Assembly (NCBI GenBank): GCA_950295325.1
Contig: OX485803.1
Location: 60,711,554-60,775,553 of the forward strand
Length of the DNA: 64,000 nt
Source of the DNA: Polytrichum commune
Taxonomy: Eukaryota > Streptophyta > Polytrichopsida > Polytrichales > Polytrichaceae
Direction: 5' to 3'
Under the pieces are notes generated by a model that did no database searches, was not told the origin of the DNA, and saw only the letters and a list, made by a program, of their open reading frames with translations. Both the position numbers and the translations under genes were made by a program. This document shows, in pieces, positions 48,701-61,298 of this stretch. How positions within the stretch are numbered: position 1 is the first letter of the stretch; every line of letters starts with the position of its first letter.

Positions 48701-51700
48701 GTAGTTTGTGCATTTCTACTAATTGATCTAGGTATCTATTCAAATCTAGGTATTCATGTACTAGAAATCTTTCTTCAAGGAGCCATTGATCATTGATATG
48801 AATATACCCTCCAGAGATTTAATGTCTTCCAAAAAATGCCACTGCTGCAATTTCTGGGTCTCTGCTCTATTTCCGTTACAAGGTGAATTGGATTGGATCT
48901 TATTTGTCCTAGTCATACAAGGAATATAGACTCAATGCGGTTAGGAGATGTTCATATCCTGAATTATGAGGTTGTCCAATTTCAGTGTGGGCATGACAAG
49001 ATATGTATATTTTCATGAGTGATGTTGGGAATCATTATGAAGTGGAGTCTGGCCATCAAGGTTGCTCATGCTATTGTTCTTCTGCAGATATATTCCAATG
49101 GCCCAGTACCATGGCAGCCTGGCAAGCGACGCTTATGGAAAGAGGTAAACAGTCTTTTCATGGCTGTATGTTTTCTTCACCTCCGGCGAATGACAAACCG
49201 AGGGCAAGGATTATATGTGAATGACCTCAAGAACCTGAGCATCTTTGAAAATCCCTTTATACCCATCCTTGGGAGCTGATGAAGTCAGTCGGGAGTGGTG
49301 GCTGCATGCCACTGTCCTGCATGATGGAGTGAGGTCACACAACCCTGATGGGTGATCGTCACAAGGTTAAGACCGCACTCTGACTTGTTGGGTCAGTTTA
49401 GGTTTAACCTAGACTGATACAACATGCACCATCCATCTAAATTGATCTTCGTATTGAAGGCATGGTGCTTTTCGAATTCTCAAAGCCTGATTTCGAAGTT
49501 CCAACCTTCATCTATTTTGAAGGCTATAGCTTTTAGTTTCAGCTTCCAGGGCTTAAACTTTGTTTTAAGTTCTACCAACCTATCTGGGCACTCATTTGTC
49601 TATGATATGCTCCAACCTGTTACGTGCAACAAAGTGGACATTGCTCATTATCCAAAGTGGTATGCAGAGTTGCATCACTGCTCTTTTTCCAATGGGTGAC
49701 GATGTGGGTGAAGCCTTGGCAATGGCAGCAAATTCAGTGGGGCTGAAAGAGATGCCACTGTATGAGGTTGAAGACCTTCTTGATCAAGATTGGGTTCAGC
49801 AAGTTGAGGTATCATTCTACTGTGCCTCAGTTTATCTGTGCTATGTTTTTTCTATCTGCAAGTTGTATTTTTATTCATTCCCACAATGCTTGTTTAATTG
49901 TGTCCTTTGGAGTTTCTCTTAATTTGCATAGTTCACCCTATCCAGTGTTGCAAAGGTACATCGGATGAACCCATGTCACAATTTAGGATGATAATCTGAA
50001 GACTTCTGGATAAAGATATGGAACCATGCAATGTCTATTTGATCAAAATATATTGGGTCCAATATTTATTACCTCTACGGATAGTTCAAATGCACTATGC
50101 CCCCTTTGAGGGGACTATTTGAATCAGGATCGGGTTTGAGGTGATGATCAACACAAGAAGATTTGTCTCTATCAATATGTTTTTTGTAGGATATAGATCA
50201 GCATCCTTAGATATCAGAGGAATCACAAGAGGAGGGTGTTGAAAAACTGTTTTACAAATAAGTCTGTCCTTCTGAATATGGATCTTTTTCAGCTCAAGAG
50301 GTCCTGTTTACTGTAGATTATCTCTCATCCAGGTCGCCACTTCCCTCTCCAGGGAACAAAATCATGAAAGGGAAATTGGATGCTGACTGTACTGTCTGTG
50401 TTATCATAAACTATTTGATTTATTGTGTAGTAAAGTATTGATTATTTGATTCATACTTGGTGTATTTTGTCTCTAGGTATCATAGCCTAGCTTCTATTTA
50501 TTTTGAGAATTCTCTGTTTTGCTCTACCTAGCATAATTAAGTTGCATCCTAATTAAAGCCATGATTGTTAAATGTGGGTATGTTTGTTCACGATTTGACA
50601 CAAGTAGATGCTCCATCTTTGCTTCACAAGTTGGTTGTAAAAAAGAAAGGCTAATGAATATCCTTTTCACACAATTAGACTTATTTATACTCAGATATGC
50701 TGTGTTTGCAACAGGCGTCACATCTGTAGGCAAAGCATTACATTTCTTCTGTGTTTTAGATGTCAGTTAACACTAGGTCTTCTCTATGTGTGTGTGAAGT
50801 CTTCTCCACGTTTCTGATTGTGGCATTACAGTTCTGAATAATCTTCACTGTGCTGGGTGTCTGACAAGACATGTGGTTTTTGTGGTATTTGTTATATACA
50901 GAGTCAGTTCAAGCCAATCGAGGTTTCGCAAGGCCTCTGGATAGTACCAAAGTGGAATTCCCCACCTGTATGTACATTGTCCCTGTATGTTTCACTGCTT
51001 TTTCATGTATATTCCAATTGCCAAATTTGTTCTTGCAGGAGAGGTAATGTTACAAGGTCTTCTTGAACCTTTATGTATCTCTTAGAATGGAAACAGAGGT
51101 TGTGTCACCAAGCTGAGGGCCACATTGGTTTTGTTAGGGTCCAACATAATTCTGACCTTGTGGGACAATCTCATCTGCCACGCATTGTTTCTTTTTAATC
51201 AGCCTAATTTCAAACCAAGACAGGTAGCGATGCCTAAATTCAGTGCTTCGGAAGGATTTTTTTTGTAAATTTTTGGTACAAATCTCCCTTGATCACTAAG
51301 TAATATTCTGGGCATGTCATGTTTTAACATGCAATTGATTGACTTTCTGAAAACTTGGCAGGATCCCAAGGCACTAAATGTAATGATAGACCCTGGGCTT
51401 GCATTTGGTACTGGAGAGCACCCCACTACTCGTCTTTGCCTACAATGGTTACATCACGTAGTTGGTCGTGGTGACAGCATTCTTGACTATGGAACGGGCT
51501 CGGGCATACTTTCCATTGCGGCCTTAAAGGTGAATGCATTCACTAACTGTTGATCCTCTTATCATTTTTTTCTAGTCCACTCTTATCTCCATGGAAGCAA
51601 ATCTTACTGAAACATGCTACCTCTCTTAAATAGAGTTCCTGATATTTGTGGAGCTTGCTAAAAATTGCAGAGTCAAACTACACAACATTTCCTACTTTCA

Positions 51701-52399
51701 GAGACTTTCTTTTCTACCCGTAAGAGTATATGTCTACATAATCTACCTAGTAACATGAATTCTTTACACAGATGGGAGCTGCTAGTGCTGTAGGGGTAGA
51801 CATTGATCCAGTGGCCATCTCATCAGCAGAATATAATGCATCATTGAATAATCTGATGCCAAACACGCTGCAAGTATTTGTGGCATCACCTGAGGGAGAA
51901 GACCCTGTTCCCAAGGAGCACAAGGACTTTGATGTAGTGGCAGCCAACATTTTGCTCACTCCCCTAGTAGACCTAGCAAGCCGTATCACAGACTACTGCA
52001 AACCTGGGGGTCTTGTGGGTGTTTCTGGCATTCTGGTGGAGCAGGTCTCTCTTCACCCCACTCTTTTGCTACTGTAATTTTATATGAAGATAATTCTACT
52101 GAACTCCTTTTCATGCAATCTTGCGATTTGACCAGAATTCAAAGTAGAACCCATCCTGGGATTCATTGCATGAAATTGTGATCATTGGAAGACTGTAAAA
52201 TGCAGCAAGCCTGGTTAAACAGTGGGAGTGGAGCTGTTGAATTTGGTTATAAGATGGACCTGCAGTGTTGCCTAATAATTGGGCTATGGTGCAGGTTGCA
52301 CAGGTGAAGGAAGCGTACTCTCCATACCTTGAGGGCATGGCTGTCTCATATGACAATGGCTGGGCATGTGTAAGTGGGAGGAAAAAGATGGTTATTTAA
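45743..52399 (+). CDS. PRMA: Organellar ribosomal protein L11 methyltransferase (PrmA-type)
   Basis: Nine exons splice in frame to 340 aa: 45743-45824, 48180-48223, 48582-48668, 49088-49144, 49668-49808, 50902-50967, 51362-51529, 51772-52044, 52295-52399. The N-terminus ([19 protein letters not shown]) is Arg/Leu/Ser-rich without acidic residues, a likely mitochondrial or plastid presequence. After an N-terminal substrate-recognition domain come the PrmA signatures: [21 protein letters not shown] (169-183), the AdoMet-binding LDYGTGSG (200-207), VDIDP (224-228) and ANILLTPL (273-280). Bacterial PrmA trimethylates ribosomal protein L11; plant homologues are thought to act on organellar ribosomes. 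The ATG at 45743 is the first in frame, and exon 1 ends in phase 1, which fits only the 48180 acceptor. The first intron is unusually long (2355 bp). Confidence 0.94.
45929..47600 (+). repeat. Degenerate tandem array in intron 1 of the PrmA-type gene
   Basis: A recurring block with GTCACAGAG(T)ACGTCTGTGC and AAGCAGAATT lies at about 46111, 46505, 46692, 46978, 47248 and 47538. A second block, TTTTGCGAGCTCCGCAGTC with CACCCTTGCAC before it, lies at 45929, 46270 and, decayed, near 47160. Spacing between blocks is about 190-390 bp. The array fills most of the intron. Confidence 0.8.
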
Positions 52400-54842
52400 A
52401 CACCATCCCCTTGAACCGTCTATTGTAAGTGCACACATTAAGTCTCCTCATGACGATAAGTAACACAGATGGTATTTCTCCGCAAGCTGCAGCGAAGTTA
52501 GGATTGGCAAATGTGCCAAGCCTTTTGTGCTTAAATTAGGGTTCCAAGCAATTTTGTACACTACTAAACGAAATGAAGGACACCAGTAGTGAATATTATT
52601 TAGAAGCACTCTCTTGCCCCTTACTATGTGAATACTTACTCTTTATTTCAATCTGTGCATTGACTCTGAATCCCTTTCAATGAGAATCTGGTTACAAAAT
52701 TTCAACATTCATTTTGTGAACCTTAATGTTTTCTATGTATGAGAATTGGGGCCAATCTCTGATCAAGATACATCAAAAGACCTTCTCAAAACACATTAGA
52801 CTAGGTGCTTAAGAGCATCTATAAGAGATGATATTGTGTTCTATTTTCAGACTCTTGTGCTGGTTCCTACAGTACTTGATTTCTACCCAAAACTTAAGTG
52901 TTAATGTCATTGTATATTGTGAGCAGTTAGACGTGAGGGAAGCATATGATGGAGATTAAAGAGTTTAATTTTGAGTGCTACATATCCTCCTCCATCAGAC
53001 AGCACCCACTGGCCAAGTACGAGTTTAAGTCATGTCTAAAGTTCTTGACTTAAGCAGTGGTCATAGACCCTTCCTGTTGCAGACTACACTGCAATTAACT
53101 GTATGGCAACGAATTCTTCACAGTATAGTTAATTGCAGTATAGTTAATGAATTGTGCAATTCATTTACTACATGTAATTGTGCAACATTATTGGTGAATA
53201 CTTTGCATCAAATTGGGGCTTTTGTGTGACCCAAGGTTGGTCCATGTATCCATCTACAAGTTGCTAGACCCTAAACTACCACATTGGGGTACATGCAACA
53301 CCTGGCTCCATGTTATCTGTTGTTTCCCAACAGTGAGGTGCTAGTTGTAGACATAGGTAGTGCAGTTTAAATAGCTGATAGAATAATTTAGCTGCTGTAA
53401 CGTGGGGTGCTTAGATGCAAAGTTAACTTGGGAGGAATAGTTTAGTGTCCTGTCATGTGCATGATTTCCAGAGTTCGTACCACTCTCAGCTCACAAAGTA
53501 CGTGACTACACAACAATTCTAAATAATCATACTTTCTTTCATTTCTTTGAAGTTCCGACCCTTTCCAACTCATCATTCAAAATTCCATGATGAGCTGAGA
53601 CTCGGGACACCGTCAAAGACGAAGTGTACCTTCAAGCACACCTGTACATGGTCTGAATATCTTGAGGATTACCCTGGTGCAGCGGCCGGGCACCTGTCTC
53701 AAAACCAGATTAGAAGGTGGTTACAATAATCGAAACGGCATAACCTCGATTATGTTAGCATCAAGTTTCGAGGACTCTTTGGCGTGCTAATCACTCATAA
53801 TATGGGTGCCATGACACCCCTTCACATGTCCATCAGAATGCACCATGGCAACTAATTAAGCACACTTTGGAGGTGTCAAGGTGGTCTAATTACCGAGGCA
53901 TTTAAACCGAATGCATTGGGCTTCGTGCCTTGAGCTCGAACTACCTCCATGCGATAGGCTACTTGGGTCGGTGCAATTCTCCTAGTACCTATGCACACAA
54001 CGAACATGTCATTGATTGTTTGGAAGCAAATTCGGAGTCCCAAGCTTGGTAGTATACATTGATGCCAACACGAATCTCTAGATCAATAGTCAACGATGAT
54101 TTCACATCGATTCAATTGGATCGAAGTATGATGTTGGATCAATGCCTACCAAGCATGATCGGGTTGCAAATTTAACCCTTTGTATCAATAGTTTATGATT
54201 CAAAGCTCTAAAAGATTGAATCAACATTGAATGAGTCATTAGCTAAATGTTGACGAGTACGAAATGAGGTTGACTTGACATTAAACGTTGGTCACCTGCA
54301 TTTTTAGATGACCGGGTCGCCATAAGAGACCACCTCCGGCAAGAGGCAACATGAACACTTGGTCCATACCTTAGCTCTGTAAACCCGGATCAGGTTTACA
54401 TGTAAGCCTAAGTCTATGATCAAGGGCGAAATGTCTCTCATTCACGCCGACTTTCAGTTGATGTCATCTCTTGCTCAGACTAGGTCATCGACTGCACAAT
54501 GGACATGACTAACGGTTTTATCAAAATCGTGGTGGCCTTTGATTCTTGCGATTGGAGGGTCCAGGTTACTTGAAACATGGAGGGTTATATACCCCGTAAC
54601 GTGGCCCATAAGTACTCAACCACCGTATGAATGTCGAATATATCACTACCACGTGGCGGTGGTGGGTTGCAACCATAAAATCGCATGGTTGTTGCAAGTA
54701 CTTGGCCCATGGGCCATGAGGGAGGGAGGAGTTCGGTTCCATCCCCCACGTCATGTGTGGCCGATTAGTTCAAACAAAGAATTTCGTTTCTATTTTCAAA
54801 CTTTTAAGATAGCCGAGCTCACAACCGTCGGCAACCAATGAA
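52400..54842. other. Intergenic region after the PrmA-type gene
   Basis: The first few hundred bases are probably 3' UTR. A small stem-loop (ACTGCAATTAACTGTA against TATAGTTAATTGCAGT) lies at about 53089-53137. The open frame at 54539-54841 has no recognisable domain and may be an upstream part of the retrotransposon fragment that follows. Confidence 0.35.
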
Positions 54843-55290
54843 GTGATGGAGCAAAATTGTGGATGTGACATTCATTCATCCAATTATTCACGAAAGAAAG
54901 TAGATTACCTCTATCTCAAGGATTTTCTCAAATATGAATGTGAATTATACTTGAAGCAACCATTGACACCGCCACAAGGCAAGGTCATTGTTGCCTACCA
55001 CATCTCGAATCATAGGCTTGCCATTGGAACTGGACGGTGGTTAACTATCCCTATACCTATAGATAATAGATTATGCCACTTTTGTTCTTATAATGTAGTT
55101 GAAAACGAGGCGTGCTTTGTGTTGGAGTGTCCCCTATATAACCCCCTTTGAGATAAGTCTTCATCACTCTTTGAGAATGCCGTATTAGGGAGCCTCAAGC
55201 CTTTCTTTCAATTGGACCATCAAGTTGACATTAGCCTCTAACTTATCTCACGGAGGCTACCACTTTCCGCCACTTTAGAGCACTAGTCGG
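54843..55290 (+). pseudogene. Non-LTR retrotransposon 3' fragment (zf-RVT region)
   Basis: A frame of 102 codons contains KVIVAYHISNHRLAIGTGRW and RLCHFCSYN...CFVLECPLYN. This is the Cys-X2-Cys...His/Cys...Cys zinc-finger-like region that ends the ORF2 of many LINEs, normally 'RLSNH.L.IE.GRW...R.C..C....V..E.HF...CP.Y'. After TGA at 55149 the frame continues DKSSSLFENAVLGSLKPFF and ends with further stops. The first stop corresponds to an Arg codon in related sequences, so CGA to TGA decay is likely. Reverse transcriptase and endonuclease regions are not recognisable upstream. Confidence 0.65.
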
Positions 55291-57248
55291 TTTGAAACCA
55301 TCATGATGTACTTTCAGTCTCATTAACCTTTTGACTTCCTGGATGTTAAAATCAATCTCATTTCATATTATATCATATGTATGTGCATCCAAGTCGAAAT
55401 GGGCAATTTGATTCAAACTCTTCACAATCTTTGAGCAATTTCAACCATGAAATATGTGGAACTTGTGGAACTTGTGATGAATTATCCCTTGTTTTTGCTA
55501 TTTGGTGGACGTTTTGCGATGCCGGGAAAAGAACCCCGGTTCCGAGTTGACAAGAGATATTGGGAAGCGGCACCCAAGTGCGATGGTGGTTGTAAGTAAG
55601 TTAGTCGAGGCATTGATGAGGCCGTGATTCGGTCAACGGAGTTGGGTGAGGTGTAGGTGTAAAAGTACTCATTATTACCACCTATACATACGGGAGCTCT
55701 AAAGAACAACATGGTGCACTTTGGAGGGCTTGAGTTGCATGCATAGGGTGAGGTGCCAAAACATTGAGACAATTTTAAAACACATGATGGGAGTTAGAAG
55801 GAAGAGCCGAAGAAAGAGGGCATAGCGATCACGAAACAAACAAGCAATTCTCTTTTATTCATCACCGCCTTTGATGGAATATGCCCCTCCCCTCCCTTCC
55901 CTTCCTCTCTCTTTATTGGACACCGTCTTTGATGCAGAAATCAAAGCAATGCCGATGGGCCTTGCCGATCGTTGTGGAAACCATATCCACTTTGCCCTTA
56001 AAAGGCCCAAGTGAGATGTCCTCAAAATCGTCGGAAAAAAAGCTTGTCTCGTTTTAACAACTTACTACATAGAATTTGTACCTCTGTTGGTGTATGTGAT
56101 TGTACAAATAGTAGTTTTGTAAAGTTAGGATTATTCACACGAAATTTATGTGTTCCTAATCAAAAGATAACAGTGCAAACATGTATGCTTGTATGGTTGG
56201 GTAGAGATGGCTGCCCATACAAAGAAAAAATCCTTCTCAATTCTAGGGGTTAAGTTTGTAGAGAGTAGGGTTATTTGTAAAGTAAACCGGATGAAACCAT
56301 GGGTTTAGTCCCAAACCATGAGTTTATGAGAATTAACACAAAGTTGCCCAAGTTTTGTTAATGCTTAAATTATCACCCACAAGGAGTGGTGTCCGGCTAC
56401 TAAACACCGGCTTTTTAGCTTGTCCTATTAGGATGGGTGGGTCAAGCTAGCCTTGGAGAGGTTGATCTGGGATATAGACAATGGGTCCCATGTGAACAAC
56501 ATTTTTTGAGATCATGGAATCCTCTCAAAGTTTGAGAGGTGGGAAAGGGAGGTCCCAAAATTTACACCCAACTTTCAAAATAGGCTTTGAAACACGATGA
56601 GCTAGCGAACTCTTAATAGAAAGTTTTCTCAAAGAAAGATCAAACCCACGATTTCATCTCACTTTTGAGGGACTTTACATATAACTCTAGTGTGTTAAGG
56701 TTGAAACAAAACTTGAATTATTCTCAAGAAATCATGGGTTTCTATCTCAGTGTGCTCAGTCTACTAACTTTCAAGCTTTTTAGTTTCCACCTCCTAAACA
56801 TCATAGAGGAAATTTTTAGAGGATAAGTATGTGAGCTACAATATTTGATTGCTTATCAATGCACTTATTTGAGAAGGAATATAAGACGGAACCCACCAAA
56901 CTGGGTAGATTTTCTTGCTAGCATTGACTTTCCGGGCTTTAACCCCCATTCTCCATCTTTAATCAAGTCGTTTCAATGTGCTAAACGACCAAAATATTGT
57001 CTTAAGAATGTTATGAAGCATTGAAGATCACATAAACGAACAACACATTTGGTTAGTTGTGATGGTACGACATTACCATTCTCGATTTCTTGGTTGGGTT
57101 GCCATAATTCTCAATTTCCATGGCCCCCCTTCTCCGTCTTTAACTGACCCTTTTTCATGTGCTAGAGTTAGGGTCAATTGAAGATTGTTGTGTAGAAGAT
57201 ACTATGATGCACCGAAGATCACATAAATGAGTCACAAAATGGTCTAAG
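55291..57248. other. Decayed intergenic DNA
   Basis: It contains a single Pol III B-box-like sequence at about 55521-55545 (minus strand) without an A box. No gene is supported. Confidence 0.35.
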
Positions 57249-57369
57249 GGTTGAGTTTCCATGTAGGTTGTTCGCCCACCAAATTCTACTGAAAATATAG
57301 ATTCTGCATGGTGGCATCTACATTTTCACTAGAATATGATGGGCAAGTAGCTCACATGGAAACTCAACC
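57249..57369. repeat. Long imperfect foldback, 54-bp arms
   Basis: The arm starting GGTTGAGTTTCCATGT at 57249 pairs with the arm ending at 57369. About 44 of 54 positions are complementary, most mismatches are transitions that would allow G-U pairs in RNA, and the loop is 13 bases. No target duplication is obvious. It could be a small MITE or a miRNA/siRNA-type hairpin source. Confidence 0.75.
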
Positions 57370-57880
57370 TGAGTCATTGTGATACTGTGCCTACCATTCT
57401 TGATTGCTTCACTTTGTCGCCGTCTTTTATTTGTTTATATCCAAGTCATCAAAGAGATTGACTAAAGAATCTGACAAGCACTAGAGATCACATCAATAAC
57501 GTAGAGGGTGATGAACCAACATCCTAAAATCTTGCATGTAAAGTACAGATTGATTTGAGAATCTTGCACCTGAATATCAAGTTGCCATGTTGGTTTTGGG
57601 TTTTCTACCAATATAAAATTCTGAATATTTATAACTTTTGCATACACAATTCAAATCAAACACGTGTTGGTGTGTTGGAATCCCCTTTCAGTTTCTAACT
57701 ATATATTTTTATATTATTATCAATCGAACAACACTTTATATGCTTGTCACTAAAGGTGATAGTTTTAGTACCGTCTACCTTAAACAATGTAGCTAATCAA
57801 TCGCAACGTTAGCGACAATAACGTAGGAGTGATTGATTCCATTACTTCCCTTTCATCAAAAAAACCCTATTTTTAAACGA

Positions 57881-57980
57881 TATTTTAGGTGTGGCTCCAA
57901 GAATGGATGCCAAAAAAACACGTGCGTTTGAAAAAGATTGAACTACATGCTCAGAACATGATAACCATTCTAAACTCAAT
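57881..57980 (-). repeat. Dispersed repeat family A, copy 4 (-)
   Basis: In reverse complement it reads GAGTTTAGAATGGTTATCAT, GAGCATGTAGTTCAATCTTT, GGCATCCATTCTTGGAGCCA and CACACCTAAAAT, matching copies at 43117 and 44881. Confidence 0.6.
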
Positions 57981-58795
57981 AGTTAACATAATTGGGAGGG
58001 ACCTACAACACCATTTGACGAGCACAAGAATTTCCGATTTGAAGATGAATAACGTGTTCGCATGAGCTCCAAAAACCACGAGAAAAGTGGCTACGACCCT
58101 TGATTCGAATCCGCTCACCATCGTACACTAATTTGCGTGCTTCCTATCCTAGGCGAAGTTGACTAACGGAGACGAGAGTAAATTGTAATGCTTCAATCTA
58201 CGACTCGGTTACCTTCCCTCCCATTCTCGATTTCTTCATCGGGTCGCAAGCAAGCAAGCAACCTTCTTAATTCCCAAACCCCGACCTCCCCTTCTCCTCC
58301 TCCTCCATCTTTATCTATATCCAAGCCGTGATTGCGGTGGTGGAAGTCAACCATCATCACCATTCCCAAGCTATTTTTGCACGACCACTTCAAACTTCAA
58401 ATGTTTGCCGTTCAAAGGCGGCCCACCTTCAACCCTCCCCATCGGGGTCCACTTGGCTAGCTAGCACATTAAGGGTGGCCTACTACTATACCCCCCCCCC
58501 CCCCCCACCCCAACCGGGCTCTAATATGGCCACGTTTTGGCTAGCCTACGTGAATTTGTCCCGGCCTTTAAGGAGAGTGTGTAGGAAGGTGCCACTCGGC
58601 CCCGTTCCAAGTCAAGGTCATAAATTCACTCCAATGATATCTATTGAAGTCGCTTGTGGGGCTTTGACCGATCGATCACACGTAGTTATCATTCGCCCCC
58701 GGGGAGCATATCAATATCATAGTCATAGTAGCTAGCTAGCTAGCTCACTAGGCCACTTACATTCCCTTCCCCTTCCCCTTCCCTTCCCCTTTATA

Positions 58796-58824
58796 TGGAT
58801 GGATGGATGGATGGATGGATGGAT
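58796..58824 (+). repeat. (GGAT)n microsatellite
   Basis: Seven GGAT units. A (GCTA)n tract lies just before it at 58728-58745. Confidence 0.9.
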
Positions 58825-61043
58825 CCCCGCCGCGAAGCCAAGTCAAAACGAATCAATTTTTTTCCCATCAAGTCGTCCACCTAATACGTAGACATGAGAA
58901 CATGTAGGCTTCACGATCTTTCCGTGAAAACACCCAAAAGCCTCCCAGGTGGAAAGAACACACACAACGAGCACGAAGATTCGGCATCGCTACCCTCATC
59001 ACGTTTTATCTTCCCCTCCTTTCCCTTTTCCCCACTTCCTCTCCCATGTCCGAGGGAGAATTTTGGGCGAAATCGGTCAAGATCCCGGTGTTTCCAAGTC
59101 CAACCGGTTACACGTTGTTGTGATTATTATTTTAAAGAAGTATATTCCAAGTATATTCCAAGAGATTCCTCTAGGTTAATGGAGGGGGAGAATCGGCCGT
59201 TCGTTACATATCAACCGGTTGTGTTTGAGAAACCACCAGTTCAAGTTTCAACACTTTGGGAGAATTCTTGATTGTTTTAGAGGAATTTCGAGAATAGACC
59301 TCAATTACTTTGAAGAAAAACCGAAAGATGCCAACATGGAACAAGTTGGAATCGGAAACACTAGGGTCTCGACCGGTTATGCCCGAAATTCTCCCCGGAG
59401 GTTGGGTTGGACATTGATTGGAGGTTGGGTTAGAAACTTACGGTGAAAGGGAGTTAAGGTATGTGCATCTATTGTGGGCAGTGTGTCCTAAAGAGGGCAC
59501 AAACTAGGATTGGTTTTCATCTCATAGTTTCAAATATTGTGTCCAATTTAGTAAATTGTTCATAGTGTGTGCACTCATTTTAGGGTATGTTTGCATGGCC
59601 CAATCAAGTTGGTGAAATTCACTAAATGAAAAGAAAAAAAGAAAAAAAAAATGGACCCTTCAAAATGGAAATGGAAGTGTGCATAAAATTCTTGTAGGAT
59701 GTGAATTGGTGGTTGGCACAATTCTAAGGGGAAATCAAAAATCAAGGAAGGAGAGTTGACCGTCTCTCTATTGCAAAAGTAAAAATTGATTTGGTTGTGG
59801 TGTGGAGCTGAAATTGTCATATTTTAGACGCTTTATTTCATAGTGACATATTCTTATCATTTAAACCATGCCTAAAGATATTTCTTTTTCACTTGAACGT
59901 GTTCTTAATTTTCCTAAAATTTCAATATCTTCACTCATGCAACATTAAAAAATAAGTAAATATGTGAATGACCACACTCCAACTTGCATGTTTGACTACA
60001 ACACAAATCTACTCTCATGTATGCCCCCCCCCCCAAATTCCAAACACTTCACATGAGAGTGTTGGGTCGAACTTTTGGGTCGAACTTTTGCCAATGATGA
60101 CAATGTGCATATGGAAGTTGACACTTTTTGCATGCAAGGAATCTTCCCATTCATCCAGTGGGAACACCTTCAACTAGTACATATATATGTAGCGGCCCTT
60201 AAGGGTACTAAAAACAAAACAAACAAACAAACAAATAATCAATCAAACAATCAAGCATATGTTTGGGTTGACATTGAAAGCAAGATGTCTTGCTTCAAAA
60301 GACCCCAAACTAATCTAGTGGGGCATATTTTTGAGATGAATTCACCTCAACCATGTTGGGGACATGCTTTTAACATGGATGAATGAAAGGTACAGTTGTA
60401 TGCAACAAATGTAAGGTCAAGTTACACATACACACCTCTATATTCGGTAAGCCAACAATATTTGGTAAGCTACTTGATGTTCTTCCTAATTGGCCATAGT
60501 TAATGACATGGCCACACTCCCAAAAACTTTTGAAATTAGTCATGGATGGCATGATTTGTCCCCTACACCCCCCCCCCCACTTCCTCTCTCTCCATGTCCC
60601 CCTCCTTGTCTCCTCCCCCTTTTATGGGATTCTCCTATTCTCACTTCGTTTCCTTTCTCTTATTGTCGTATTGTCTTCTTACTAGCAAGTTTTAAGACAT
60701 GGTACCAAAGCTCGGCCATGGCTAGACACTCACCTCTTTGAGTTTAGCCTCCGCCACTGTTAAAAACGTAAATGGAGTCTAGTAAAACTTGACACCCTCT
60801 ATATTTGTGGTTGATTCATCTCAAGTAAGTCCCTCTGGACTAAGGCCCACTTTATACTCGGGGGTTGAAGTGAGGGCAGGCCCAAACTCCAAGAATTCAA
60901 CCAATAAGATCGCTTAGTTTCATCAAATTTGCTCCAAGGGCATTATACTAGGGATATTAGTCATCTTAGGTGGCAAAAATTTGGTGCCAAATCTTCAGGT
61001 TGGCTGAAAATTTTGGGATGATATTTTCCTTGGTTAAAAAACC

Positions 61044-61298
61044 TGTCGCGGCCCGCATTTTCTTAAAATCTTAAGAAACCTTGTTTTAAGTTTAAAGAAT
61101 AGGTTTGAGCAAGGAAAACATAATAAGTGGAGTACTTTATAGGTAGATTGTTAGGTAGGTTATTTAGGATTGAGAAGAAAAACTAAAATCCTTAAAGTAG
61201 TTAAAAATATCGAATTGAGTTAGTGTTAGGAATTCCGTTTCGACTCGGAAACCTTCGAGCGGAGCAGACCGCACAGGTGATGGCGGGCCGCAACTACC
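61044..61298 (+). other. Possible LTR or leader of the retroelement ORF
   Basis: A sequence beginning TGTCGCGGCCCGCATTTTCT at 61044 has the TG start and composition of a plant LTR. Its end (CA), primer-binding site and a second LTR copy were not found in the window, so it may be only the element's 5' leader. Confidence 0.25.

Larger units (their letters stand above)
57370..61043. other. Decayed intergenic DNA with simple repeats
   Basis: No gene is supported. It holds repeat family A (inverted, 57881-57980), C-runs at about 58491-58506, 60026-60034 and 60570-60579, (GCTA)n at 58728-58745, a CCTTCCC-rich tract, (GGAT)n, and (ACAA)n near 60210-60235. The frame at 58894-59271 has no domain resemblance. 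Confidence 0.4.

Noticed and set aside
55521-55545. tRNA gene or SINE suggested by CCGGGGTTCTTTTCCCGG on the minus strand
   Set aside because: Only the B-box-like part is present; no A box or matching acceptor stem lies at the right distance.
58894-59446. Open frames near the C-rich and GGAT repeats
   Set aside because: No domain, low-complexity composition and no splice-compatible neighbours.
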